Shown here: one piece after another, positions 22,636 through 31,370 of the stretch
Layout: each line of letters opens with the position of its first letter
Numbering within the stretch: position 1 is the stretch's first letter
Assembly (NCBI GenBank): GCA_905193155.1
Contig: CAJJNQ010000028.1
Span: forward strand, 1 to 31,461
Source of the DNA: an uncultured Christensenella sp.
GTDB lineage: Bacteria; Bacillota; Clostridia; Christensenellales; UBA1750
Direction: 5' to 3'
Length of the DNA stretch: 31,461 bases
The notes under the pieces: generated by a model
What the model was told of the DNA's origin: nothing
Databases searched by the model: none
What the model saw: the letters and a program-made list of their open reading frames with translations, nothing else
Position numbers and translations under genes: made by a program

Positions 22636-23796
22636 ATGATGCAGATCTATAAAGGAATCGGCACGGATCACTGTGATCATGAAGATTTAATTGATTTTCT
22701 GAATTACGTATTCGGCATGAACGGCTTCGACTCCGGTTTTTACCGTCTGCTGCCCAAGCTCTACCGCCCGGCCTTCCGTCCCGAGGATCACAACTTCATC
22801 GTCACCGAAGACGGCAAGCTTCGTGCCGCCGTCGGCTCCTACCCCATTGCGTTGAGCGTTGCGGGGCATGAGCTTTCCGCCGCCGGCATCGGCAATGTGG
22901 CGGCGCACCCTTTCCACCGCGGCAAGGGCTACATGAAGGACTGCATGAACATGGCCATGCGCGACGCGGTTGAGCAGGGCTTGGATTTCGCCGTGCTCGG
23001 CGGCCGACGCCAGCGCTATTCCTATTTCGGCTTTGAGCCAGCGGGGCTCTGCGCCAAATTCACGCTGGAAGACCACAACCTGCGCCACGCCTGGGGCTAT
23101 AAGGGCGAACCCTTCGGCTACAAGGCGGAGCGCGTCTCTCCGGACGATGCGGATGCCCTTTCCGCCATCGACTGCCTGACCCGCCGCCGGCCCAGCCACC
23201 CGCTGCGCCCGGCCGATAAGCTCTACGACACGCTGAACAACTGGGAAAGCAAGATCTGCAAGGTGCTCTCTCCGGACGGCGCTTTTGCAGGGTACTTCCT
23301 TGCGACGGGTTCCGTCAGCGAGATCGACTGCGTCTCTCCCGACCATGCCGGGGGCGTGATCGCGGCGTGCTTCGCCTTTATGGGCAAACCGGCGCTGGAT
23401 TTTTTCATCCCGCCGTACAGCCGCGCCATGCTGGATGCGCTGTCCGACCTGTCGGAAGGCATGGTGCTGACTGTGACGGAGAATTACTGCGTGCTGAACT
23501 ATGAGCGCGTGGCGCGCGCCTGCCTGGAACTGAAATCGCAGCTGGTTCCGCTCTGCGACGGTGAGCTTTCCCTCGATATCGACGGCTTTGCGGGGAAGGA
23601 ATCGCTGCGCGTCTCGGTTTCCGGCGGCAAGCCTTCGGTAGAAAAGGCCGAACCCGGCAAAGGGATTTCCCTTTCGCACCGCAAGGCGATGGAGCTGCTG
23701 TTCGGGCCGTTCTCGCAGGAGAGATACGCACTGCCCGCCTTTGCGCAGAACTGGTTCCCGCTGCCGCTGTTTGTGCCGGAGGTCGATAACGACTGA
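22636..23796 (+). CDS. Eis-like GNAT N-acetyltransferase
   Basis: A 386-residue protein. Residues about 1-150 are a GNAT fold with acetyl-CoA motif IGNVAAHPFHRGKGYMKDCM and LGGRRQRYSYFGFEPAG. A second GNAT-like half and an SCP2-like C-terminal domain follow, as in Eis-type acetyltransferases (about 400 residues). Such enzymes acetylate amines, including aminoglycosides in Mycobacterium, but most clostridial members are uncharacterised. GGAGG is six bases before the double ATG at 22636; the frame is open upstream but crosses the promoter. Expressed alone from its own promoter. Confidence 0.9.
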   Translation: MMQIYKGIGTDHCDHEDLIDFLNYVFGMNGFDSGFYRLLPKLYRPAFRPEDHNFIVTEDGKLRAAVGSYPIALSVAGHELSAAGIGNVAAHPFHRGKGYMKDCMNMAMRDAVEQGLDFAVLGGRRQRYSYFGFEPAGLCAKFTLEDHNLRHAWGYKGEPFGYKAERVSPDDADALSAIDCLTRRRPSHPLRPADKLYDTLNNWESKICKVLSPDGAFAGYFLATGSVSEIDCVSPDHAGGVIAACFAFMGKPALDFFIPPYSRAMLDALSDLSEGMVLTVTENYCVLNYERVARACLELKSQLVPLCDGELSLDIDGFAGKESLRVSVSGGKPSVEKAEPGKGISLSHRKAMELLFGPFSQERYALPAFAQNWFPLPLFVPEVDND

Positions 23797-23919
23797 TTTT
23801 CTCCTCTTGGGAAACACAGTTTGTCCATGATTTTTTTACGAATCCCGGCAGGATGGGCGCAATATTTTGACGTATAATGAAATCAACATTTATCCGGACG
23901 AAAAGAGGGACCTGATTTT

Positions 23920-24315
23920 ATGCAGTGGTTTCAAAAAATCATGATGGGGCGCTACGGCGCCGACCCGCTCAACCTGGCGATCATCCTGCTGTCGCTGGTG
24001 ATTTCGATTGCGTTTTCGTTCACGCCGGTTGCGTGGATCGGGTCGATCCTGTGCACGATCCTGCTGATCTTGGCCATCTTCCGCATGTTTTCGCGGAACA
24101 CGGGCAAGCGCGCGGCGGAAAATCGCGTCTTTATGAAGTTCTGGAATCCGGTCAAAAACTGGTTCCAGTATCTCTGGCTCTCGGTGCGCTACTGTAAAAA
24201 GAACCGCTATTTTCTCTGCCCGCACTGCGGACGCATCGCCTGCGTGCCGCGCGGCACGGGCAAGGTGACCATCACCTGCAAAAGCTGCCGCACAAAATAC
24301 GACAAAAAGGCATAA
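23920..24315 (+). CDS. Membrane protein with C-terminal zinc ribbon
   Basis: 131 residues: two hydrophobic segments (about 16-36 and 38-56), a basic linker, and a C4 zinc ribbon (FLCPHCGRIACVPRG ... CKSCRTKYDKK). No enzyme motif is visible. TATAAT occurs at 23873-23878 with a poor -35, and AGAGGG lies ten bases before the ATG. Transcribed alone, followed by a GC-rich terminator. Function unknown; the zinc ribbon next to a membrane anchor suggests nucleic-acid or protein binding at the membrane. Confidence 0.85.
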   Translation: MQWFQKIMMGRYGADPLNLAIILLSLVISIAFSFTPVAWIGSILCTILLILAIFRMFSRNTGKRAAENRVFMKFWNPVKNWFQYLWLSVRYCKKNRYFLCPHCGRIACVPRGTGKVTITCKSCRTKYDKKA

Positions 24316-24327
24316 GGCCATCCTTTC

Positions 24328-24382
24328 GGCGGGGAGGGGCACGGGGCTGATCCCCCCCGCGCCTTCCCCGCGCTTGTTTTTC
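24328..24382 (+). terminator. GC-rich terminator after the zinc-ribbon gene
   Basis: GCGGGGA with TCCCCGC, extended by inner GGC/GCC and CGGGG/CCCCG pairs, followed by GCTTGTTTTT. Confidence 0.7.
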
Positions 24383-24466
24383 CTCAAAAATAACGGAAAA
24401 CGGACAAAAAAACGACACTTCAGCCTTAAGATTAAAGATCCGGAAGGGAAAGGGAGTTTTTGACGC

Positions 24467-25372
24467 ATGTACGCGGTGATTGATATCGGATCCAACACCA
24501 TCCGCATGGTGCTTTATAAAGTCGTGAACGGGGAACTTCGGCAGATGCTCAACAGCAAGGAACCCGCGGGGCTGGTGGGCTATGTGGAAAACGGAAGGCT
24601 CACCGGGGAGGGCATCGACAAGCTGACCGACACGCTTTCTCACTTTAAGCTGATTCTGGAAAGCGTCCGCGTCAAAAAGGTGCTGCCCTTTGCCACAGCC
24701 TCGCTGCGCAACATCGAAAACCGGGACGAAGCGCTTTCCGCAGTACAAAAGACCTGCGGCTGGCGCGTGCGCGTGCTCAGTGGGCTGGAAGAGGCGATGT
24801 GCGATTATTACGGTGCGTCGCGCCTGTTTCACACGGCGGACGGGCTGCTGTGCGATGTGGGCGGTGGCAGCACGGAGCTGGTGTTCTTCAAGGACAACAA
24901 GGTGCTGCTGGCGCGGTCGCTGCCCATCGGGTCGCTGAACATGTTCACGGCGCATGTCAGGGACATACTGCCCCGCAAAAAGGAGCTGGCGGAGATCGAG
25001 GCGGAGATGAACGCCCGGCTGGCCGCGCTGCCCTTGCCGCCGGAGATGGCGGGCAAGCCCCTGATTCTCTGCGGCGTGGGCGGTACGGCGCGGGCGCTGC
25101 GCAAGGTGAGCGATAAGCTGCTGGGCGGCGCGGAGCAGGAGGGCGTGCCCTGCAAGCGCATCACGCGCGTGCGGCGGATGCTCGAAACCGACCGCGAAGT
25201 TCTCAAAGGCGCGGTGCTCAAATGCGCGCCCGACCGGCTGCACACCTTTCTGCCCGGCACGGCGCTGCTCGAGGCCGTGGCGCGGAATTACGGCTGCACC
25301 GAGTTCCGCGTCAGCCCCTACGGCGTGCGGGAAGGCTACTTGATGACCAATCTGGAGGGAGAGCATGACTAG
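24467..25372 (+). CDS. ppx: Ppx/GppA-family exopolyphosphatase
   Basis: A 301-residue ASKHA-fold phosphatase. It shows the two phosphate-binding loops, VIDIGSNTIRM (4-14) and CDVGGGSTELVF, plus CGVGGTARAL. It is the short, single-module form; the C-terminal HD-like domain of E. coli PPX is absent. It would degrade polyphosphate from its end, or hydrolyse pppGpp. GGGAG is ten bases before the ATG. Its stop overlaps the start of the polyphosphate kinase gene by eight bases (ATGACTAG), so the two are translated together. This pairs polyphosphate synthesis with breakdown. Confidence 0.93.
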   Translation: MYAVIDIGSNTIRMVLYKVVNGELRQMLNSKEPAGLVGYVENGRLTGEGIDKLTDTLSHFKLILESVRVKKVLPFATASLRNIENRDEALSAVQKTCGWRVRVLSGLEEAMCDYYGASRLFHTADGLLCDVGGGSTELVFFKDNKVLLARSLPIGSLNMFTAHVRDILPRKKELAEIEAEMNARLAALPLPPEMAGKPLILCGVGGTARALRKVSDKLLGGAEQEGVPCKRITRVRRMLETDREVLKGAVLKCAPDRLHTFLPGTALLEAVARNYGCTEFRVSPYGVREGYLMTNLEGEHD

Positions 25373-27464
25373 GAGTTACACGCAGAACCGCGAGCTGAGC
25401 TGGCTGCGATTCAACGAACGGGTGCTGCAGGAGGCCGCGGACGAAACCGTGCCGCTGCTCGAGCGTCTCAAGTTCATATCCATTTTTACCAGCAATCTGG
25501 ATGAATTTTTCATGATCCGCGTGGGATCGCTGTACGATCTGGCCGCGATGAAGAAGGACGCGGCGGACGGCAAAACCGGCATGACCGCCCAGCAGCAGCT
25601 GGACGCAATTTATGACGAAACCCGCCGCCTGACCCGCCTCAAGGACGAAACCTACTTAAAGCTCGAAAGCCTGCTGCGTGAAAAGGGCATCTGCGATCTG
25701 GCCATCGAAGAGCTGGGTAAAGAGGATGCAAAGTTCGTCAAGCAGTATTTCAAGGCGGAAATCGAGCCGATTCTCTCGCCCCAGATCGTGGACGGGCATC
25801 ATCCCTTCCCGCATCTGGCCAACAAGATGATGCACATCGGCGCGGCGCTTCAGGACAAAAACGGCTCCGTTTTCGGCGTGATTCCGCTGCCCGCTTCGCT
25901 GCCGGACATCCTGCTGCTGCCGGGCGAGGGCGCGCGGTATGTGCGCGTATCCCAAATCGTGCTGTCGCAGACCGAAAAGCTCTTTGCGCCCTATCAGGTG
26001 CTGGAAAAGGCAGCGCTCTGCGTCACGCGCAACGCCGACATCACCCCCAACGACGAAGCCTTTGAGGTGGACGAGGATTTCCGCCAGACCATGCGCAAGC
26101 TGCTCAAAGAGCGCCGCCGCCTGGCCGCGGTACGGCTGGAATTGGGCAACGAAATCAGCCGCAAATTCCGCCAGTATTTCTGCCAGAAGCTGCATATTGA
26201 GGAAAAACAGTGCTACGTCACTTCTTCTCCCATCAAAATGGGCTACGCCTTCTCGCTTGCCGACAAGCTCTCCGAGAGCCGCCGCGCGCCGCTGCTCTAT
26301 GAGCCCTTTGCGCCGCAGCCCTCCTCCATGCTGATCCCCGGCGAAAGCGTCATCAAGCAGGTTCTCAAGCGGGACATTCTGCTGTCTTATCCCTTTGAAT
26401 CCATGGAGCCTTTTTTGCAGATGGTCCGCGAAGCGGCCTTCGACCCGGCGGTACAGTCCATCAAAATCTCGATCTACCGCATGGCCAGCCGCGCCAAGCT
26501 GGTCGAATATCTCTGTGCTGCCGCCGAAAACGGCAAGGACGTCACCACCCTGATCGAGCTGCGCGCCCGCTTTGACGAGCAGAACAACATCGATTGGTCG
26601 CAGCGTTTGGAGGAGGCGGGCTGCAACATCCTCTACGGCTTCGATTCCTACAAGGTGCATTCCAAGGTCTGCCTGATCACCCGCAAGGACCGCTCCGGCG
26701 TGCAGTACATCACGCAGATCGGCACCGGCAACTACAACGAAAAGACCGCCAAGCAATATACCGATCTTTCCTATATCACCTCCCGCAAGGAGATCGGGCA
26801 GGACGCGGCGGAGTTCTTTAAGAACATGGCCATCCGCAATCTGGAGGGGGAATACCACCACCTGCTCGTTGCGCCGCACGCAATGAAGGATCGGCTGCTG
26901 AAGCTGATCGACCGCGAGATCGAGAAGGGCGACAAGGGCCGCATCTTTCTGAAGGTCAATTCCGTGACCGAGCTGGAGCTGATCGACCGGCTGCGCGACG
27001 CATCGTGCGCAGGCGTGCGCGTGGAGATGATCGTGCGGGGCATCTGCTGCCTGCTGCCCCGCGTGGAAACCGAGACCGACAATGTCAAAATCACCAGCAT
27101 CGTCGGGCGATATTTGGAGCACAGCCGCATCTATCTGTTCGGCGAGGGCGCGGACGAGGTGATGTACATCTCCTCTGCGGATTTCATGACGCGCAACATG
27201 GACCGCCGCGTCGAGGTGGGCTGTCCCATCGTCGATCCGGCCATCCGCGCGCGCATCCATCGCCTGATCGACGTGCAGCGCGCTGACAACACCAAGGCCC
27301 GCCTGATGCGCTCCGACGGCACTTACCAGCCCGTCGTCAACCGCCGCGAGCCGGTGGACAGCCAGCAAACGCTCATGGACGATGCGATCCGCAACGCCAT
27401 CCGTGAAAAGCCCGCGCCCACCCTCGCCTCGCGCCTCAAATCCATCTTCTCGCGCAAGCGCTGA
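25365..27464 (+). CDS. ppk1: Polyphosphate kinase 1
   Basis: A 699-residue enzyme that makes polyphosphate from ATP, reversibly. Order: N domain (NRELSWLRFNERVLQEA, 8-24), head domain, then two phospholipase-D-like C domains. The autophosphorylated histidine is His432 in YKVHSKVCLI; GTGNYNEKTAKQYTDLS and the second motif with STADF-like SSADFMTRNMDRRVEVG are present. Length is normal for PPK1. It overlaps ppx by eight bases. It ends ten bases before the palindromic repeat at 27474. Confidence 0.96.
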   Translation: MTRSYTQNRELSWLRFNERVLQEAADETVPLLERLKFISIFTSNLDEFFMIRVGSLYDLAAMKKDAADGKTGMTAQQQLDAIYDETRRLTRLKDETYLKLESLLREKGICDLAIEELGKEDAKFVKQYFKAEIEPILSPQIVDGHHPFPHLANKMMHIGAALQDKNGSVFGVIPLPASLPDILLLPGEGARYVRVSQIVLSQTEKLFAPYQVLEKAALCVTRNADITPNDEAFEVDEDFRQTMRKLLKERRRLAAVRLELGNEISRKFRQYFCQKLHIEEKQCYVTSSPIKMGYAFSLADKLSESRRAPLLYEPFAPQPSSMLIPGESVIKQVLKRDILLSYPFESMEPFLQMVREAAFDPAVQSIKISIYRMASRAKLVEYLCAAAENGKDVTTLIELRARFDEQNNIDWSQRLEEAGCNILYGFDSYKVHSKVCLITRKDRSGVQYITQIGTGNYNEKTAKQYTDLSYITSRKEIGQDAAEFFKNMAIRNLEGEYHHLLVAPHAMKDRLLKLIDREIEKGDKGRIFLKVNSVTELELIDRLRDASCAGVRVEMIVRGICCLLPRVETETDNVKITSIVGRYLEHSRIYLFGEGADEVMYISSADFMTRNMDRRVEVGCPIVDPAIRARIHRLIDVQRADNTKARLMRSDGTYQPVVNRREPVDSQQTLMDDAIRNAIREKPAPTLASRLKSIFSRKR

Positions 27465-27473
27465 CGCAGCGCA

Positions 27474-27584
27474 CCCACCTTTCCGTCAGGACTTCGTCCT
27501 GCCACCTCCCCTCAAGGGGAGGCTTCGCGGGATTCAAAGGCTCCCCTTGAGGGGAGCTGGCCGCGAAGCGGACGGAAGGGTGGG
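27474..27584. mobile_element. MITE-like palindromic element, 111 bp
   Basis: Terminal inverted repeats CCCACCTTTCCGTC (27474-27487) and GACGGAAGGGTGGG (27571-27584) differ at one base. Inside are two head-to-head copies of the CTCCCCTTGAGGGGAG core. A half copy is at 6993-7047. No coding capacity. It lies between ppk1 and the GH172 terminator. Confidence 0.72.
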
Positions 27585-27661
27585 CTTCCTGCGCAGAAAG
27601 AACCTGTGCGCGGCAAACCGGGCAGCCGCCACTCGCGCCTGTATTTCCTTGCCGCGCAACG

Positions 27662-27705
27662 CAAAAAAGCAGGTCGTCCCTTTTTCAAGGGGACGACCTG
27701 CTTTG
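27662..27705 (-). terminator. Terminator of the GH27-GH172 operon
   Basis: AAAGCAGGTCGTCCCC and GGGACGACCTGCTTT form a 15-bp stem on the minus strand, followed by TTTTTT. Confidence 0.88.
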
Positions 27706-27715
27706 CGTCTTTGGA

Positions 27716-28780
27716 TCACAGATCCGCCATGCGGGCGGCTCTGTCAGGGAGCTTGGGGAAGGCCGGCGTGGGCAGCGTCTGGTACCAGTAAACCGTGGAG
27801 CAGTAATCGTCGCTCCGCTCGTAGTAGCAAAGATCCGACTCATCGGTTTCTCCCCAGGCAGTGTAGACATCCGCCCGGTCACCGAAGGACGCCTGCACCG
27901 CTTTGCGCGAACCGCAGCCGATTTGCTGCACGGTGAGCTTCAGCCCCTGCTGGAAATAGATGGGATCCTTGCCGTGGAAACGGTAGATCGAATAGCGGCC
28001 CTTTTCATTATCGCAGTAGGGGCATCCGGACTGCGGCGTGCAGCGCTCGTCCATGCCCCAGGCAAAGCCGATGTAGTCCTCCGTGCCCGTGCCGCAGATG
28101 GTGGGATAGTCGGTATCTCCATCCAGATAGAACTTCATCTCGCCCTCGCCCCACCAGCTCTCGGTGTAGAGCGAACGCACGCCCAGCACAGTGCCCAGAT
28201 ACACGCCCTTTCCGGTGGTCTCCAGCAGCGTGTAATCGCTGTGCATCGGGCAGGGGTTCTGCCGGCGGAACTGTGCGTGGAAATAGCCCGCATCCTCTGG
28301 GATCTCGTCGCCCAGCGTGTAATCCACCTCATAGAACAGGTGTGCAATGTCATGCTCCCCGTCGTTTTCCACCGTGATGCGCGCGTGCTTGCGGAAGGGC
28401 ATCGGGATCCAGCAGTTATACGCCGTGCCCGCGTTGACCTGGATGTATTCAGACTGCAAATCGCGGTTCACGCCGTGCGGCAGGCCGAAAAAATCCCCCA
28501 TGGGCACTTCGACGCTGGGCTGCTCCTGCCCATCCCAATAGATGCGCAAAATGATGCAGCGCATGGCCATCGGGTCGTTGGGCGGGAAAGTGAACCAGAT
28601 GCGGCGCACCATGCCGCTGCCTTCCGCGTCCAGAAGGGTATAGGTCTTGCCCGCACGCAGGGGGCTGATGGACGGGCAGCCCTTGCGGCCACCGCGCGCC
28701 ATCCCCCCGCGCCCCTTTTCGCCGCGCTGGTTTTCTCCCGTTCCGGCACGGGACTGAAGGTTTTTGATTTCATAAAGCAT
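27716..28780 (-). CDS. GH172 (DUF2961) glycosidase
   Basis: A 354-residue protein. DUF2961 motifs are TYTLLDAEGSGMVRRIWFTF, EVPMGDFFG, YNCWIPMPFRKHARI, WWGEGEMKFYLDGD and ICGTGTEDYIGFAWG. GH172 enzymes are double jelly-roll proteins acting on furanosides (difructose dianhydride I and D-arabinofuranosides in characterised members); the Glu residues in GEGE and GTGTED are the likely catalytic ones. I start at ATG 28780, which has GGGGGA eight bases upstream; an ATG five codons earlier has no ribosome site. It follows the GH27 gene by 45 bases, so the operon may treat a glycan with both galactopyranosyl and furanosyl ends. Confidence 0.9.
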   Translation of the reverse strand: MLYEIKNLQSRAGTGENQRGEKGRGGMARGGRKGCPSISPLRAGKTYTLLDAEGSGMVRRIWFTFPPNDPMAMRCIILRIYWDGQEQPSVEVPMGDFFGLPHGVNRDLQSEYIQVNAGTAYNCWIPMPFRKHARITVENDGEHDIAHLFYEVDYTLGDEIPEDAGYFHAQFRRQNPCPMHSDYTLLETTGKGVYLGTVLGVRSLYTESWWGEGEMKFYLDGDTDYPTICGTGTEDYIGFAWGMDERCTPQSGCPYCDNEKGRYSIYRFHGKDPIYFQQGLKLTVQQIGCGSRKAVQASFGDRADVYTAWGETDESDLCYYERSDDYCSTVYWYQTLPTPAFPKLPDRAARMADL

Positions 28781-28825
28781 TTTATTTTCCCCCATCGTGT
28801 TTTTTCTCTTTTTGTTTTGTATTTT

Positions 28826-30112
28826 TCATTTCTTCGTCAGCTTCACCAGGCGCGCGCCGTGGCTGGGCACCTCGACCTCCAGCGCACGGCCCACGGGGAT
28901 TTCCTCGTGTGCCCAGAGATCGCGTCCGGTATAAGCGCCTTCCAGCCCCAGCGCGCTGCTCAGCTGTACCGCCAGCTTACGCGCCTTCGGGCCGCAGTTG
29001 AACACCGCGCAGTAGGTTTCGCCCTGCTCGTTTTCCGCCTGCCAGACGATGACCTCGCCCGCATAGTTATAGCGCTCCTCGCGGTAGACCTGACGCGCAT
29101 TGCGGCTCTCGGAAAGCAGCGCCAGCACCTCGTCATTGGTGAGCAGGTTCAGCGTGAATTCGTCGTTGTCGTTCAGCTCCGCTCCCACCATCAGCGGCGA
29201 GCGGAACAAGCACCACAGCGTCATCAGCGCGATCTGCTCGTCCTGCGTAAAGTGCGTCCAGCGGTCGCCCCAGCCGCGCTCGGTGGAGCGGAGCGCCAGG
29301 TGGCCGAAGGGCAGCATATCGGCGTCCGGCCAATGACCGGGGCCGCCCACGCCCTCCCACTGATGGCAGATCTCAAAGGCCTGATACAAATCATTCCAAT
29401 CGTCCCAGAAATCGCCCGTGGTGCGCCAGAGGTTGGCAAATCTGCACAGATGCTCGGTCTTTTCCCTCGGCGCGGGGCCGCAGGAGAGCGACAGCACGAT
29501 GTCGCGTCCGCTGTGCTCGATGGCGTTGTGCACCAGCTCAATCTCGCCGCCATGGTAGGGGAAGGAGATATCGTCCACCTTGACGTAGTCCACGCCCCAC
29601 TGCGCATAGAGCTCGAAGATGGAGTCATAGTATTCCTGAGCGCCGGGACGCATGCAGTCCACGCCGTACATATCGGTGTTCCAGGAGCAGTTGTCGTTGC
29701 GGTGAGCGATGTCGCGGCAGGTCAGCTCCGTGCCCTTGACGGGGCACCGGGCATAGACCGCCTTGCGGGGCACGCCGCGCATGATGTGGATGCCGAACTT
29801 AAGCCCCAGCGAATGGACGTATTCCGCCAGCGGCCCAAAGCCCTTGCCGCCCTCTGCCGAGGGGAAGCGGTTCACCGCCGGGATCACCCGGCCGTATTCG
29901 TCGATGCAGATGTCGCCATAGGGCGTGTACTGCGAATCCTCTGCCTCCGGGTCAAACCAGAGGATATCCACCACCACATATTCCCATCCGTGGCTGCGCA
30001 TATGCCTGGCGATGTATTCTGCGTTGCTGCGCACTTCCTTTTCAGTCACGGCCGCTCCGTAGCAGTCCCAGCTGTTCCATCCCATCGGAGGGGTTTGGGC
30101 AATTTTAATCAA
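28826..30112 (-). CDS. GH27 alpha-galactosidase-type glycosidase
   Basis: A 428-residue clan GH-D enzyme. Signature TPPMGWNSWDCYG (7-19) opens the barrel. GVDYVKVDDI places the nucleophile at Asp180, and WRTTGDFWDDW the acid/base at about Asp234. GPGHWPDADML is also standard, and an all-beta C-terminal domain follows. The family releases alpha-galactose, alpha-N-acetylgalactosamine or beta-L-arabinopyranose. Translation starts at TTG 30112, supported by GGGAGG eight bases upstream. No signal peptide. First gene of the GH27-GH172 operon, with a promoter at 30170-30198. Confidence 0.94.
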   Translation of the reverse strand: MIKIAQTPPMGWNSWDCYGAAVTEKEVRSNAEYIARHMRSHGWEYVVVDILWFDPEAEDSQYTPYGDICIDEYGRVIPAVNRFPSAEGGKGFGPLAEYVHSLGLKFGIHIMRGVPRKAVYARCPVKGTELTCRDIAHRNDNCSWNTDMYGVDCMRPGAQEYYDSIFELYAQWGVDYVKVDDISFPYHGGEIELVHNAIEHSGRDIVLSLSCGPAPREKTEHLCRFANLWRTTGDFWDDWNDLYQAFEICHQWEGVGGPGHWPDADMLPFGHLALRSTERGWGDRWTHFTQDEQIALMTLWCLFRSPLMVGAELNDNDEFTLNLLTNDEVLALLSESRNARQVYREERYNYAGEVIVWQAENEQGETYCAVFNCGPKARKLAVQLSSALGLEGAYTGRDLWAHEEIPVGRALEVEVPSHGARLVKLTKK

Positions 30113-30169
30113 ACAGGTTTCCTCCCTCTTTTTATCCCGTCCGGCTGCGGGCGGTTTTTTTCCATTTTT

Positions 30170-30198
30170 ATTATAAAGGAATCCCTTGCCTTTTTCCA
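30170..30198 (-). promoter_or_regulatory. Promoter of the GH27-GH172 operon
   Basis: TGGAAA (30198-30193), 17-base spacer, TATAAT (30175-30170). The leader to the start codon is about 50 bases and GC-rich. Confidence 0.7.
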
Positions 30199-30256
30199 GT
30201 CATAGCAGCAAAAAGCTCCCTTTCAAACACATTTTCTTTATCTGGAATAATTCTAT

Positions 30257-30285
30257 TTGAATTTTTGGTAAATTTGTCGTATACT
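30257..30285 (+). promoter_or_regulatory. Promoter of the URO-D-family gene
   Basis: TTGAAT, 17-base spacer, TATACT, 61 bases before the ATG. Confidence 0.72.
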
Positions 30286-30346
30286 GTATTTTGAGAAGAA
30301 CCATAGAGATTCCGTGTGTGCAAATATCCTTGGAGGGAATTGAAAA

Positions 30347-31306
30347 ATGGATAAACGCGAACGAGTATTGGCTTGCATGAACCATCTGCCCGTTGACCGC
30401 CCGCCGGTCGGGTTCTGGTTTCATTTCCGCGAGGATCAGAAGCTGGGACAGGCCTGTGTGCAGGCGCACCTGGACTACTATAATCATGTAGATGTAGACA
30501 TGGTCAAGATCATGTGCGACGGCTATTTTGACTATCCCAACCCGCTGGCGCAATCGGTCAAAACCGCGTCGGACTGGTATCATCTCAAGCCCCTGGGCAA
30601 GGATCATCCCTTCATCCGGGAGCAGGTGGAGCGCGCCAAGCAGGTCAAAGCCGGCCTGAAGGACAATATGTGCGTGTTCTACAACGTCTTTGCACCCTTT
30701 TCCTCCATCCGCTTCGGCACGAGCGACGAGATGGTGATGGAGCATTTCCGTCAGGATCCCAAGGCGATCGCTTCGGCGCTTTCTGTCATTGCGGAGGATA
30801 ACTCCACGCTGTGCGAGCTGCTGCTGACCGAAGCGGGCTGCGACGGCGTTTACTACTGCGTGCAGGGCGGCGAAAAGGACCGCATGACGGGTGAGGACTA
30901 CCGCGCCTACATCACGCCTTCGGACAAGGCTGTGCTTTCCCACGCCAACAAATTTAGCCCCTACAACATCCTGCACTGCTGCGGCTGGGCGGGCATCCCG
31001 AACCGGCTGGAAAACTGGCAGGATTACCCGGCCAAGGTCATCAACTGGGCGGCTTTCATCGAGAAGATGGATATGCCCGCGGGTCGCGCCTTCTTCGGCG
31101 GCAAGACCGTGCTGGGCGGCTGTGACAACCGCAAGAGCGGCGTGCTCTACAAGGGCACCCGTCAGGAAATTCAGGCCTTCATCCGCAATCTGGCCGCTTC
31201 CTTCGATTCCGATACCGGCTATATGATCGGCGCGGACTGCACCCTGCCGGGCGACATCGACCTGGATCACATCCGCTGGGTTGTCGATGCCGTCAATTCC
31301 CTGTAA
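30347..31306 (+). CDS. Uroporphyrinogen decarboxylase / MtaA-family protein
   Basis: A 319-residue URO-D-fold protein starting MDKRERVLACMNHLPVDRPPVG, with GGAGGG nine bases upstream. It has the zinc-ligand pattern of the methylcobamide:CoM methyltransferase branch: H210-x-C212-G (HCCG) and Cys298 (GADCTLPG). The Arg residues that bind uroporphyrinogen in HemE are not evident, so heme synthesis is unlikely. Clostridia contain many such proteins that move methyl groups from corrinoid proteins or remodel small methylated or aromatic substrates. No corrinoid protein or partner methyltransferase lies in the window, so the substrate is open. It is expressed alone and ended by the hairpin at 31332. 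Confidence 0.88.
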   Translation: MDKRERVLACMNHLPVDRPPVGFWFHFREDQKLGQACVQAHLDYYNHVDVDMVKIMCDGYFDYPNPLAQSVKTASDWYHLKPLGKDHPFIREQVERAKQVKAGLKDNMCVFYNVFAPFSSIRFGTSDEMVMEHFRQDPKAIASALSVIAEDNSTLCELLLTEAGCDGVYYCVQGGEKDRMTGEDYRAYITPSDKAVLSHANKFSPYNILHCCGWAGIPNRLENWQDYPAKVINWAAFIEKMDMPAGRAFFGGKTVLGGCDNRKSGVLYKGTRQEIQAFIRNLAASFDSDTGYMIGADCTLPGDIDLDHIRWVVDAVNSL

Positions 31307-31331
31307 TTTCTCCCCATCCTTTACAAAAATC

Positions 31332-31370
31332 AACCGGCTCTGCGCCTATCCGATGCAGAGCCGGTTTTAT
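31332..31370 (+). terminator. Terminator after the URO-D-family gene
   Basis: ACCGGCTCTGC with GCAGAGCCGGT, followed by TTTATT. Confidence 0.88.

Noticed and set aside
27923..30205. 760-codon plus-strand open frame
   Set aside because: Antisense to the GH27 and GH172 genes, both of which carry clear catalytic motifs.
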